A stretch of 64,000 nucleotides of DNA from Siphonodentalium dalli (lineage: Eukaryota; Mollusca; Scaphopoda; Gadilida; Siphonodentaliidae): the NCBI GenBank assembly GCA_032622095.1, contig CP136067.1:49023899-49087898 (forward strand). The letters run 5' to 3'. A program made the translations under genes and the position numbers. Under the pieces are notes generated by a model. The model worked only from the letters and a program-made list of their open reading frames with translations, ran no database searches and had not been told where the DNA came from. Positions 9,787 to 20,480 of the stretch are shown piece after piece. Each line of letters starts with the position of its first letter. The stretch's first letter is position 1.

Positions 9787-12550
9787 ATGTCTGAGGAATT
9801 GGCATCGGGGGACACTAGTCATTTATCGGCTGACATGTGTCATATGTAGTATATATATATTGGGTTTGATGAAGAGCATTCATTTGCTGTTTCGGAGAAA
9901 GGCATATTAACCCTCATTATTTTCGGTCAGAAACGTGGTCGGCTAGACCTCGTGCGTTACTTAAATAGTCGCATTAGTGCAAGTCTTATTTGAAATGTGT
10001 TGGCACATAGAAAATGCAGACGTGATTTTACAGATTCTAAGAGAGGGTTGTGCAGTGCTAGTGGCAATGTTGAGATGTCATCTACAAAAAACTCAGATCT
10101 AGCCTATTACCTTTCAATTACAAAGATGACTGCTTGATATGTGGACAACATACCCATTTCGATAAAAAAAAATCCTCTTAGAACACAAGTTCGAAATGTC
10201 ACCACACTTCCACTGCGCGACAAGTCATTAGAGTGTTGTGGGAAAAAAAAAAAGGGGGGCGTCGTTGGCTCTTTCTGTCCAAACAAAACTTCAGGGTTGT
10301 ATTGATCTGGTTGCAGCTGTAGCTGTTTACCATGACAGTTGTCTCACTCGTTTCATGTTGAAAAAAGATATCACAATTCCAACAGATCGAAAGCCACAGT
10401 CGGGTCGGAAAATAGACTATGAACTGCAGCAAATGGTCTGTGAGTGGATTGAGTCAGAATATGGTGCCGAATGATCTCTCTATGAACTTCATAGTAAGAT
10501 GGTAGAATTCTCCGGTGGGTCCGAAGTATATTCCATAAAATGGCTACTTGACCACTATCGGACCTACATAGTTTTTGCTGAGGTGGATGGTCGAAGCAAC
10601 GTTATTTGTTTCAGAAATATGGCCAGCTTCATAATCAATGATAAGTGGTACGCCGAGAAAAAATGACATTGAGGAAGAAGCCGAGAGGATAGTAATGGCA
10701 ACTGCCAAGATTATCAGAGTTCAATTGAGTGAGATGGAGTACAGTGTACATCCTTACCCTAACATGGGTGACATTTCTGATGTTGAGCGAGGTAAAAGCT
10801 TGATAACGGCCCATTTACTAACTCTGTTGAAAGTTCTGGTTCCTTTAGAAATGAAGCAAATCAGTACTGGTCAATTTATTATTCAAGCAGCATGACCACG
10901 ATCAGTTATATCACCGATTTTATTCGGCCTTGGTGTCGAGCTGGACCATATATTTGGGTCCAAATGGCTTGTAACGGAACTATCGCGAGTAGACTTCTCG
11001 ATTAGTTACGATGAAGTTGAGTTGTACAAGCATTCAGTAATCCAGGCGGAAGATGACGACAGTGTTCTTGCTTCATATTTCCCAGGGGTTGTGGGTTGCA
11101 GATAACGTGGACCATAATGTTGCAACACTAGATGGTCACGGGACATTTCATGGAATGGGAATAATTGTTAAATGTACTCCACGCGATGATTCCCCACTAC
11201 TGCCAAGACAACAGTTAGTCATAAGACAACAAAGATCCAAGGTTAATGATATTGTGAAAGGCAAAGGAGTGCCTATTCACCAATTTATTAGGATTAGTTA
11301 CTTTCAATAGTCACATACAAGCCTCTGCTCCAGCTATAGTTCATACATACATTGCCCCCAGATATCAATTCAGATTTGATCTGGCATGCAGTACAACATA
11401 TGATGAGTGGAAAGGCAATCTCAACAGCTGTTCGTGGCCACATACTAGTAGAGGCAGCTCTTTGTATCAAGTTAACATCGGCTGTCGTCGAATAGTCGAA
11501 TAACCCGATAGAGTACTGCCTGACACAGTTCTGATTAAAACCATACTCAGACTCTAAAAGTACTTTTAGAGTCTGAGTAGACTCTAAAAGTACTTTTAGA
11601 GTCTGAGTATGGTTTTAGTCAGAACTGTGCCTGGCATAACGGATACATAATCAGCAGGCAAAATTGTCAACGCTGTAGACAACGAACCTGGTCTTCTTTC
11701 TGACACTGACAACGTTTTGGGAACACATGATCCACATGTTGGACAGATATCAAAACTGACAATATCAGGCACCAGATGGGAAAGAGGTAATTGAGGCGGC
11801 CGATGACACTGATTTGTTAGTCCTGCTCGTGTACCATTGGAATGAAGACATGGCAGATATATACTTCCTTTCAAATGCATGGAAGACGATCAAGGGTGGT
11901 GTGGCTATCTTGAAAATCCAAGATATTGTGCAGACGGCCAGTAAAATCAAAATGACAAACATTCTCTTTATTCATGCCTGGAGTGGATCATCAGCGACAT
12001 ACGGGCAAGGTAAAACAAGCATGCTAAAGAAAATAGAGTCGCGCGAAATACAACAAATGTTGAGTGCCATAAGCAACATACAGCTGACGAAAAACTTGTT
12101 GTCGATATTGGTGTGAAATTGTTCAAGATGATTTATGCTGGCAAAAAAGGATGACACGCTGAGAGATGATTTCCTCGGCCAGAGGATTATTGGATCCGCA
12201 GAAATTACCACCGACAGAATGGGCAGCATATTTCCATAGCCTAAGAGTTCACATGCAAGTTATGATATGGAAATCTCTGGGGGACACACATATGGACCCA
12301 ATAGTATGGGGGTGGAAAACCCAAGGAACACAATTAGTTCCAGTCATGACAGATAGAAGCTGCACCCGATTCATTGCTAAAATTTGTCCATTGCAAGAGC
12401 AAGCTAGTGAGTATGAATCCTTGTGGGAATAACTCATGTTCATGTAGAAAAAGTGGACTAAAGTGTGTTGTAGCTTGTGGTGACTGTCGTGATGATGGCT
12501 GCAAAAATTCAGAGGAAATTCTCATTGATGAAGGCGAGACTGAGAGCTGA
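9787..12550 (+). pseudogene. Broken transposon-associated gene ending in a CXC-type cysteine cluster
   Basis: Pieces in all three plus frames align into one ancestral protein. In order: GILTLI...RGRLDLVRYL (near 9900-9960); HRKCRRDFTD (~10010); DDCLICG (~10120) and RTQVRNVTTLPLRDKS (10180); a block with CIDLVAAVAVYHDSC (~10300); VFAEVDGRSN and CFRNMASFIINDKWY (~10570-10650); ADNVDHNVATLDGHGTFHG (~11100); DDTDLLVLLVYHW (~11800) and ILFIHAWSG (~11960), which resemble acidic motifs of PIN/FEN-like nucleases; LPPTEWAAYFHSLRVH (~12200) and DPIVWGW; finally CSCRK, LKCVVACGDC and GCKN (12437-12520), a CXC/tesmin-like pattern. It stops at 12550, just before the right inverted repeat. Frameshifts, stops and a hairpin insertion (~11520-11636) break it. 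I recall this domain order in many unnamed invertebrate proteins; the placement between long inverted repeats suggests it is a transposon protein. The start is a guess at the first ATG of the N-terminal block. Confidence 0.7.
11520..11636. mobile_element. Small hairpin insertion in the CXC pseudogene
   Basis: CAGTTCTGATTAAAACCAT at the left pairs with ATGGTTTTAGTCAGAACTG at the right. Between them the palindrome ACTCAGACTCTAAAAGTA/TACTTTTAGAGTCTGAGT occurs twice. It falls where the pseudogene loses homology between ~11510 and 11640. Confidence 0.7.
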
Positions 12551-12614
12551 AGTGGAACACCAATATGACAAAACATTACTTTCTCTAAATTGTTGTCCCT
12601 ATTATGACACCCAT

Positions 12615-13256
12615 CTTGGATTATGAAGGTATGCATACCTCGTAGTTGATCAATAAATAGTTAATGTTATATTTTAAGTGTTTTTATATTTTCCATTTTT
12701 TAACCTGAAATTTCATTTTTTGGGGGTAGGGTTAATATTTTTCAGATATTCGTGCTCTATTATTAATTAAATTATAATTATTTCATACTGTTGTATTCAC
12801 GACATGCATGTGCACAGTTTAATACCATTTGCAACACATTCGATTATCCAATTAAAAAAAAATATGCAAATTACTCGGAGATATTCTTGAAAAAACAACA
12901 CTTTTTCGCGCAAGTGAATGATAATTTCGTAAAAAAAAATAAAAATAGGGCCGAAATTGTCGTCAATATTGACTAATATATAAAGGGTAATATAGACTGG
13001 AGGTAATACTAGTAACGATTATAGTTACGTGTCAATGCCATCTTGGTAGCCACTGTTTTACAATTTATTGCTAATTTGAAAATCAACACAAAAGGGACCA
13101 CATTTCAAAGTGATGTAGAAAAAATTGCTCAAAGCGGATTTTAGCGGTTTTGGATATGTTGTTCTGGAGATGTTCCCGCGTTCAATGACATAAAAATCGC
13201 TTCTCTACCAATTTCTTCTAGGTCCAACCCTTCTCCGACTATACTAAACCTATTTG
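12615..13256 (-). repeat. Right long inverted repeat of the 6.3-kb element
   Basis: Inverted counterpart of 6916-7570. It begins within 70 bases of the pseudogene stop, so it contains or closely follows the 3' end of the former transcript. Confidence 0.8.
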
Positions 13257-13824
13257 CATTCAACATAAAAAAAAAATAATATCTATTGACAGGTCACTTT
13301 GAAAATCCATGTAAATTTTTGTGGCGATTGGATGAGGGATGTAGCTGCCAGCAGCCATGTTTGTTATAACAAAAATTCAAATTTGATAGCTCTCATTTCA
13401 AAGTCACTCTGAAGATACATATGTAGTTTGGGATCAATCGGATAGAAAATGTCAGTTGTAGGGTGTGCAAAAGGATTTAGTCATGAAAAGAACAAAAACT
13501 AAGATGGCTACCGCTGGCAATGATCATCATCAAAATGTTTTCAAATTTGATAGGAGGATCTGGAGGTGATCCTAGACATGCCTGTAAATTTTCGAAACAT
13601 TTCTCCAATAAATGTGGGCTGCAGGGTGCACCGATGGATTCAAATTTGAAATGCAGCAGCCATGTTTTTCAACAAAATTCCAAAAATGTCAACCTTGTAT
13701 TATGGGATTTTTCTCATATTAAACCACCCCCCCCCCCCCCAAAAAAAACCTGCCTCACCCCCACTACAAACTGTGTCTGGAATCTGTTTACATGCCCCCT
13801 GTGTGTAGTGTAAATAGAACTTAC
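13257..13824. repeat. Degenerate repeat related to the CAGCAGCCAT units
   Basis: Carries worn versions of GCCAGCAGCCATGTTT and CTGCAGGGTGCACC...GGATTCAAATTTGAA, also seen near 18930-19000 and 49080-49340. A long C-run is at 13727-13740. No coding sequence is supported. Confidence 0.4.
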
Positions 13825-13975
13825 TTGTATGCCATGGTCGGTAATGTTGGCAACAGCTAACTGTAGTCCCAGCCATATTGACTTCCCCCTCACTTTGGCC
13901 AGCTTATTGACAATAGCCTGAGTGGTTTTATTATCAAGTTGCAGCATCTGAGCACCTTTCTTCTCACATGATGCC
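13825..13975 (-). CDS. C-type lectin domain exon (middle part of CTLD 2)
   Basis: Reading the minus strand, an acceptor ending TTATTAG precedes 13975 and a donor GTAAGTTC follows 13825. The 151-bp exon encodes 50 residues in one open frame after one leading base. It contains ASCEKKGAQMLQLDN, the conserved alpha-helix/first-cysteine region of a CTLD, and IWLGLQ, the position of the family's WIGL motif. Joined to the exon at 16586-16673, the leading G completes an Arg codon and the two read as one CTLD (AEWPVA-R-ASCEKK). CTLDs are extracellular and often bind glycans; the calcium/sugar site would be in a later exon, which I did not find, so ligand type is unknown. Confidence 0.8.
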
Positions 13976-14085
13976 CTAATAAGAAGGAGAGATTATAATG
14001 AAGGCAAGAAGGAGGCTAGAGGGTCGACTCCTTCAATCTCTACCAGCACTGTCTCTTACCAATAACAACTCTGTCAAAATACCAA

Positions 14086-14447
14086 TTAAATCTTTACCCA
14101 ACAAACCGGCCAAAACCGGCCAAATAAAGCTTCAACAGCCTAAAATATCTTCGGTCTGTCTCAATAGAACCATACAAATATGGATATCATTGGAACCGGC
14201 TCCTTGACCACATTGTGATAGTTACGGTTATGCCCTGTGCCAATGCATTCTCTTATATATGCGAGTCGACCATAGGTCGCCTCGCATATATAAGAGAATG
14301 CATTTTTTCAAACATTCTTTAACAATTTTATAATTTTTAATGTGTTAAGCCAATGCATTCTCTTATATATGCGAGGCGACCTATGGTCGACTCGCATATA
14401 TAAGAGAATGCATTGGCACAGGGCCGTTCTGTTGGGTAAAGGGTTAA
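14086..14447 (+). mobile_element. Family C double-hairpin element, copy 1 (TTAA-flanked)
   Basis: Left end TTAAATCTTTACCCAACA, right end TGTTGGGTAAAGGGTTAA, so inverted termini next to TTAA. The interior holds two ATGCATTCTCTTATATATGC hairpins in opposite order. TTAA target and CCC-starting ends fit piggyBac-type MITEs (inference). The left half matches 42966-43367 nearly base for base. Confidence 0.85.
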
Positions 14448-14461
14448 ATCTTCGTCTGCTA

Positions 14462-14735
14462 TTAAAGGCCCACTTAATTTTCGAATCACCAGCTCACATT
14501 ATATATAACATATTCCATATTATATACTATTTGAAAGACGAACCTCCAAAACATTGTATTATCAAATGATCTGGTTAAATAAACTGGGAACATGGTGTTT
14601 TTGTCGAGGTACCAAGGTGTTTTCTGTGCTTAATTTTGATCAAGCCTGTACTGTAAAGTCTATTACTCTCAATGGAAGGGGAATAACTCTTTCTCTTAGT
14701 TTGAATTCTGGTGCATTCTGGGTTGACAACTCTTG
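14462..14735 (+). mobile_element. Family E element, truncated copy
   Basis: Left end TTAAAGGCCCACTTAATTTTCG and interior (ATTATATACTATTTGAAAG, GGGGAATAACTCT, TTCTGGTGCATTCTGGG) match the family. The right half is absent. The following ~75 bases (14736-14810) recur in worn form at 16960-17047. Confidence 0.75.
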
Positions 14736-14810
14736 GAATAAATCTGACAATCTGTATCACTTCTTGGTGGACACTCCTAAGCCACAGCTCTTCCGTATTT
14801 TGGTGGAATA

Positions 14811-15023
14811 TACAGTAATGCCCTAATTAATCGACTTCTTTAACCACAGCAGAATTATGGGTAACTTTTCAGGATTTAGTCGGAAATATGGCTTGTTGCC
14901 ATTCATCGGAAAGCTCTCCCCGAGAGCTTTCCAATGAATGGCAACAAGCCATATTTCCGACTAAATCCTGAAAAGTTACCCATAATTCTGCTGTGGTCAT
15001 AGGAGTCGATTAATTAGGGCATT
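14811..15023. mobile_element. Family B hairpin element, copy 2
   Basis: TACAGTAATGCCCTAATTAA at the left and a ~100-bp inverted arm at the right, ending TTAATTAGGGCAT; the final CTGTA is lost. The loop is CCCC between two AGCTCTC arms. Confidence 0.85.
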
Positions 15024-15269
15024 TGGTTCCGCTATCAAAAATTTTCTTATAAGGAGCATCCATGCTTCCATTGCCAATAACAGTAGATATTAAAGAGTGA
15101 TAGTTTTTGCTGTATGGGACATAATCATTGATGATTTTGTGGATTTCTGCGATGCCCGTGTGATACGATTGACGGTGTTTATCAAGTAGTTTTATAATCT
15201 TTTACCTGGTAAATTATGAATTATCTGGTATGAATTGCACTGTGGATCTTTAGTAATAGATATAGGATG

Positions 15270-15530
15270 TTAATGCATTCAAGATGGGAGCTGCGCTGAT
15301 GCAGCATTAAAGATCCTGTGCCAGTGCATTCTCTTATATATGCGAGTCTCCAATAGGGAGCCTTGCATATATAAGAGAATGCACTAGCTTACAAGGTCAA
15401 GGTAGATATTGCTAGGCCAATGCATTCTTATATATGCGAGGCTCCCAATGGGAGACTCGCATATATAAGAGAATGAATTGGCACAGGGTTTTCGCAAAAT
15501 TTCAGGAAGCTGCAGTCATGGAAGGGTTAA
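15270..15530. mobile_element. Family C' double-hairpin element
   Basis: 261 bp between TTAA and TTAA (GGGTTAA at the right). Two ATGCATTCTCTTATATATGCGAG hairpins share their stem with family C, but the outer flanks (GGGAGCTGCGCTGATGCAGC; TTCAGGAAGCTGCAGTCATGG) are different. Confidence 0.8.
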
Positions 15531-15891
15531 GCCTTTGGAGAGTATCTATAATGTCATATACGTGACATCATGCGTGAGTTTAACATCAACGTCATAGCAA
15601 TAATAATTAACAATTTCGTGTCAAAAGGGTCCATAATTCGTTTTAATTGATGTGTATTTTCTGTTTATGTGTGCTATCATAATCTATTTCACTTATACAT
15701 TGGGACATTGTATTAATAAAAATATCTCCTATACAGTTCATTTATAAATCAGATGATTAATTGAAGTTATATGTCGTTCATCTCGCGAACCATACAGCGA
15801 CAAATATGTCGTTTCGTCCACTTTTTTCAGAACATGGAATGATTTAATATATTAGTTTCAAACTAGAGGTGTGACTGTCCCAATGGGACTA
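15531..15891. other. No gene seen
   Basis: AT-rich with no coding or repeat signal that I can support. Confidence 0.5.
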
Positions 15892-16479
15892 CGGATACCC
15901 CCCTGTTTTAAAAATAATAAGATGTTTCACATGTCAGTAAACATTTAGTTAAAATAATAAAATAACAGTTCCCATTGCAGGTGTACAACCATAACCTTAA
16001 TCTTAAACCTATTGACCAAAAAATGTAAGAATAAAAGCTTGGACAAAATTATGTATGTTGCGGAAAAAATTACAAGTCGAAAAAGGGGAATAACTCCACA
16101 CAAAATATGTCGGACAGACGTCATAATCGCAGGTGCACAGGTTCCCATGGTACTAAATATCAGTGCCAAGATTAAAAAACATTGACCGAAAAATGTAGGA
16201 ATAAAAGCTCGGACAAAATTATGCATGTTGCAAAAAAAAATTCTAAGTCGAAAAAGGGGGGATAACTCCAGCAAAAAATGTCGGACAGACGTCATAATCG
16301 CAGGTGCACAGGTTCCCATGGTGGTTGATGTCTGTGCCAAGTTTCACGGAAATTAATCAAAAAACGACTGAGAAAAACTCCGGACAAATATGTGTCCACG
16401 GACGGACGACGGACGGACGACGGACGGACGGACGAGCTGACTCCAGTATACCCCCCCTAACTTCGTTGCGGGGGGTATA
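15892..16479 (+). mobile_element. Repeat with two ~171-bp units and a GGACGGACG tail
   Basis: Two tandem copies share CATTGACC(A/G)AAAAATGTA, GGACAAAATTATG and CGCAGGTGCACAGGTTCCCATGG. They are followed by repeated GACGGACG and a terminal hairpin ATACCCCCCCTAAC...GCGGGGGGTAT (16447-16479). A matching ATACCCCCCTG lies at the left border. A worn relative at 42886-43560 is split by a family C insertion. Class unknown; possibly Helitron- or SINE-like. Confidence 0.6.
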
Positions 16480-16585
16480 ATTAAACTTATATCAATATAG
16501 CTGTAAAATAGTATATCTATATGTATACATATATGGACATGTCTGCAATACACATTTGTATGTAAAACTTAGATCAATCAGTTAC

Positions 16586-16673
16586 CTGGCAACCGGCCAT
16601 TCGGCTTGTCTGTACCCTCTGTAACAACGACCATCATAATACCTCCACAGGATGTCACATCTGATCTGATCAT
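16586..16673 (-). CDS. C-type lectin domain exon (start of CTLD 2)
   Basis: On the minus strand an acceptor (CTTCTTCCAG) precedes 16673 and a donor (GTAACTG) follows 16586. The 88-bp exon has 2 + 84 + 2 bases and encodes DQIRCD...WRYYDGRCYRGYRQ, then AEWPVA. This is the usual CTLD opening, with an aromatic start and a W-x-x-A before the first conserved cysteine. The two trailing bases join the first base of the 13975 exon in frame. The exon starts in the same phase as the one at 29671, as expected for domain-coding modules. Confidence 0.8.
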
Positions 16674-16697
16674 CTGGAAGAAGTAATTTCCACTTAC

Positions 16698-16951
16698 TTC
16701 AATCAATCTGATTTGATGGTCTCCATATCATCAGATTCCAACAGCAACAATATTTTTTGAAATTCCGCTTCAGTTATCAGAATCGAGTAATTGCCCAAAA
16801 ATAATGCTAACCACAGTCAACTATAGTATAAAATTGTCCAAAACCTGTTATTTATCAACAATTTATTCAACAAAATTTTGCCGGTTTGTCAAATATCTGA
16901 CACAAAAAGCCACTTGATTTTAGAATAATCCATCTTCATCAGTCTGAGACT
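16698..16951. mobile_element. Family D fragment, diverged subfamily
   Basis: Matches the subfamily at 39978 and 51323 (CAGATTCCAACA, CCGCTTCAGTTATCAGAAT, ACCACAGTCAACTATAGTATA, CTTGATTTTAGA) but both ends are missing. Confidence 0.7.
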
Positions 16952-17146
16952 GTCTTCTCGTCGACTGTTTACTTGGAACGAATCTGATAATCTCTATCAT
17001 TTGGCGGACACTCCATAGCCACAGCTGTTCCGTATATATTTTGGTGGAATATATATATTTTTGGTTCCTAACAAAAAGCAGAATTGTCCATGAGTTTCAA
17101 TATTACTCAAATTATAAAAATAAATAGAGGTATTTGTTCCCACAGA

Positions 17147-17352
17147 ACTGAACTGTATAAATAGACAGAACACAACGCGCATCTTAATCAAGACTCTTTT
17201 ATCGAATGAGTTGCGGATGGCGCAAGGATATATTTCGCTGAGAGCGTAGCTCGAGCGTAATATAACTTTGCGCCGTCCGCAACGAGTTCGATAAAAGATT
17301 CGACATTATGATGCAAGTTGTGTTCTGTATTTATTCTACACCGTTCAGTCAG
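17147..17352. mobile_element. Hairpin element, ~206 bp
   Basis: The left arm (ACTGAACTGTATAAATAGACAGAACACAAC ... CTTTTATCGAATGAGTTGCGG) pairs with the right arm (CCGCAACGAGTTCGATAAAAG ... GTTGTGTTCTGTATTTATTC). A piece of the outer arm (AAATAGACAGAACA) also occurs near 19370. Confidence 0.7.
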
Positions 17353-18609
17353 ATAATTTCAATCCATGAATGTCATATCCATTGTTACTATAGCAACCTC
17401 TTTGTGATTTAAGTCTGACAAATAGCCAGTTATTATGGGGGGGATCACCGGAAGCGGATGATCGACGTAATGTACGTCATCTTTCTTGGCGACAACGTCA
17501 ACAAGAATAGTCTCGGCTTGTATTCCACTAGAGGTATACACTACTATGTATTCAATGGCTGGGATTCCGTTGAATACATGTACCTCACGTCAATGGGTGT
17601 GGAATAAATAATGAAGAAGAAGGTAAAATAAAAAAGGGACTCTGCTATCAATCACATTCTTCACCATTGTGACCATGCACATACGGTACTTCATATTTTA
17701 ATCAGCGTGAACATAACTGAACATAAACCAATCATATCAAAAAGTTTTATTTTTTGTATAATATTGAGGAAAGTTGTAGGAGGGGGTTCACAAACCAGCA
17801 TATTTTCTGACTTCAATGCATCTTCCTGGGACATATAATGCTCGTAAAAAGGCAGTTCAGGTATTTATTTACCTACATGGGAAAAATAGAAAAGCAAATA
17901 TCATTTGGTGTTCTGGATCGCAAGCTGCCAAGTAGCTTTAATATCACTTACATATGGTGTTTTTGCAGATATAGCGGACTTTATTTTGGCATGGATTATC
18001 ATTGAGTTTGAAGTTCCAAATCTCTCCACATCGCTCCACTCCTCCAAAGTTATTCGGCTCTCCCTTCTTCCATATACTGGAAAGTAATGAAAATGTCAAT
18101 CACACTGTACTTCAACTTCATTTCTTGCTGACCAGTCAATAGGCAGTCTCTTTGAAAAGATGACGAAAATCCTTTATCGGAATTACGTCTCTGGAACTCT
18201 CTATTAAAATTAGATTCAGTATTGAAGGGATTCCCTCCATTTCATTGGAGAGATTGCGCATGATTTCATCGGTTTATGACATAGCAGATCACATCAGAGG
18301 TCAATGATGTGTTGATAATTGTCAAACTGAACTATTGTTGGAAAACTGATTGCAGGCGATATATCCATAACTCATTTCGCTCATCACAATATAGGAGACA
18401 TCATCTTCATTTTTTATCCATCAACGATATTCATGACTGATTTTTTTTTCGCATCTAGTTGTATTCATAACTATTTCTAAATACTACGATTCTCACAAAC
18501 ATTTATACTAAGCCAGAAATGCACTCCATATTTGGAAACAATTTATTTTGTCATGTTGGGAATGCCATGTCATCATAGAAATGCGATATTATGGACACTT
18601 CTGGAGACG
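17353..18609. other. No supported gene (intronic or intergenic)
   Basis: A 60-codon minus-strand open frame (17359-17541) has no recognisable domain and no convincing splice pair. The remainder is AT-rich. Confidence 0.45.
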
Positions 18610-18785
18610 TACATTAATGCTCTAAGTAATCGACTTCTTAACCACAGCAGAATTATGGGTAACTTTTCAGGATTCCCCGAGAGCTTTCCGATGAATGGCA
18701 ACAAGCCATATTTCCGACTAAATCCTGAAAAGTTACCCATAATTCTGCTGTGGTTAAGAAGTCGATTACTTAGAGCATTACTGTA
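18610..18785. mobile_element. Family B hairpin element, copy 3, deleted left arm
   Basis: Ends TACATTAATGC and GCATTACTGTA. The left arm jumps from TTTTCAGGATT to CCCCGAGAGC, so the segment equivalent to the right arm's AAGCCATATTTCCGACTAAA is deleted and the hairpin is asymmetric. Confidence 0.85.
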
Positions 18786-19024
18786 ATTCCGATATAGGAT
18801 TTTCATATACTTTTCAAAGAGACTGGTCAATAGAATGATAAAGAATAATGAAAGGAATGATAAAGAATAAGGAAAGTCAAAAAGTTTTAGTGAAGTAATT
18901 GTACTGTGTGGATGAAATTGTTTTCATTTCAAACATTTCTACAATAAATGCCACGCACAGCAGGTTGTGTTGATCATGGATTCAAATGTGAAATCACAAG
19001 ATATATGTACCTGCTCAGGGCTTA

Positions 19025-19351
19025 TCAAATAAATATAAAAGAGTAAGATCTGTCTATCTGTCTGTCTGTTTGCGATTTTTCTCCCAGACGCATGGACCGA
19101 TTAAAACCATATTTGGTGTTGTGATTCGGGGTGCACCGGCAGATGTTATAAGTGTTAGTTTTTCAAAATTTTGATGCTAAAAAAAATTCAATAATAGAAA
19201 AATTTGTTTGTTAAATTGAGCAAGGCAATCTGAAAAAAACATTTTAATCTTCATTTTTTTGTTAATTCAATTTTATCAAACGATCAAAATGTCTATGATC
19301 TAAATGTGTGCAGTTGAATTAAGGCTCCCAAAGGGAGCATGTTTCAGCTAG
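19025..19351 (+). mobile_element. Short Helitron-like element
   Basis: Starts TC after an A, and ends CTAG before a T. The hairpin CTCCCAAAGGGAG lies about ten bases before the end. TC start, 3' hairpin, CTRR end and A|T target are the Helitron signature. 327 bp and non-coding. Confidence 0.65.
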
Positions 19352-19541
19352 TATTTATTATATATGCGTAAATAGACAGAACATAATGCACATCTTATCC
19401 CCACCCCAAACAATGGCAGCCTCTAGCCACATCCCTGGTTCTACTTTATTATAAGCAAATTAGCTAGCAATGCTCTTCATTCATATTTTCAGGGTTTCCA
19501 CTAGAAGGACAGTTGGTCCCTTTTAAGGTCCCTTTCCCCCC

Positions 19542-20001
19542 AAGTCCAAATGAGGTGCCTGTCATTTGCAGAATGAGGTCCCAAGGGGGTTAATTTAGTG
19601 ATGCTATCCCACATAGTGGGCTAGCATAACTAAATTCAGCTTCTGGGGGACCTCATTCTGCTTATAGGCCTCATCTTCTCTGTAAAGTTTCTCTATTATC
19701 AAATTTCTACAGAAACTTCTTCACATAGATTCTATTTCTTTTTTAGTTTAGTTTTTCTATATCCCCAGATTGGACACATTGCGTATTGCATAATTGAGGT
19801 TCCCAATATGTGTAAATCACAATACTCACCATTTGGGAGCTTCAGTCTGAGTCTATGTCTACCATAGCAGATGAGGCCATGCAGAATGAGGTCCCCAGAG
19901 GGTGAATTTGGTGATGCTAGCCCGCTATGCAGGATAGCATCACTAAATTCAGCCTCTGGGGACCTCATTCTGCAAATGACAGGCACACTATACTCAGGCT
20001 T
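19542..20001. mobile_element. Family A element, near-complete copy
   Basis: Contains the paired GAATGAGGTCCC/GGGACCTCATTC blocks at both sides and the central TTCTTCACATAGATTCTATT block. Ends CAAATGACAGGCACACTATACTCAGGCTT on the right; the left tip is worn. Confidence 0.8.
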
Positions 20002-20023
20002 GCTACAGCACTGTCCAAGATAC

Positions 20024-20480
20024 ATATATATGACCCGCCATATCAAATCCAGTCGGGATTTTTTTTACCCTGTGCCAATGCATTCTCTTATATATGCGAG
20101 TCGACCATAGGTCACCTCGCACATATAAGCGAATGCATTGGCTTAACAATTTATCATGTTTTTTAAATAAATGTTTCTTTTTTAGGACATAAAATTAAAA
20201 AAACATCCATTACCCTGCAGGGAGCCCCACCCTGTATATAGAAGCACATAGAAGAGTGTCGTCTGCTCATGTTTGTCTGGGTCTCTGTATGGGTGAAATT
20301 ATAAAATTGTTAAAGAATACAAGAACAAATTATTAAAATTGTAAAAAATTGTTAGGCCAATGCATTCTCTTATATATGTGAGGCGACCTATGGTCGACTT
20401 GCAGATATAAGAGAATGCATTGGCACAGGGCAAAAAAATCCCGACTTCCGACTGGATTTGATATGGCGGGTCACATATAT
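20024..20480. mobile_element. Family C core hairpins with different outer ends
   Basis: Two ATGCATTCTCTTATATATG hairpins and the interior CATCCATTACCCTGCAGGGAGC are shared with 45929-46382. The outer arms here are TATGACCCGCCATATCAAAT and CAGTCGGGATTTTTTT and their inverted copies, not the TTAA/CCCTTTACCCAACA ends. The right arm has an extra CTTCCGA. Confidence 0.8.

Larger units (their letters stand above)
6916..13256 (+). mobile_element. 6.3-kb long-inverted-repeat element carrying a broken CXC gene
   Basis: About 650 bp at the left (6916-7570) is repeated inverted at the right (12615-13256), roughly 75-80% alike by eye. Shared blocks include TATAGTCGGAGAAGG at the tips, AGAAGCGATTTTTATGT, AATCCGCTTTGAGCAATTTT and TTTTTCAGATATT...AACCCTACCCC. 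The flanks could share AAC as a 3-bp duplication. Between the repeats lie the plus-strand pseudogene (9787-12550) and an inserted foldback element (7962-9417). The layout indicates a once-autonomous DNA transposon whose gene is the decayed reading frame. I cannot name the superfamily. Confidence 0.75.

Noticed and set aside
17359-17541. Minus-strand 60-codon frame as a possible exon
   Set aside because: No recognised domain and no good acceptor/donor pair in phase with the CTLD exons.
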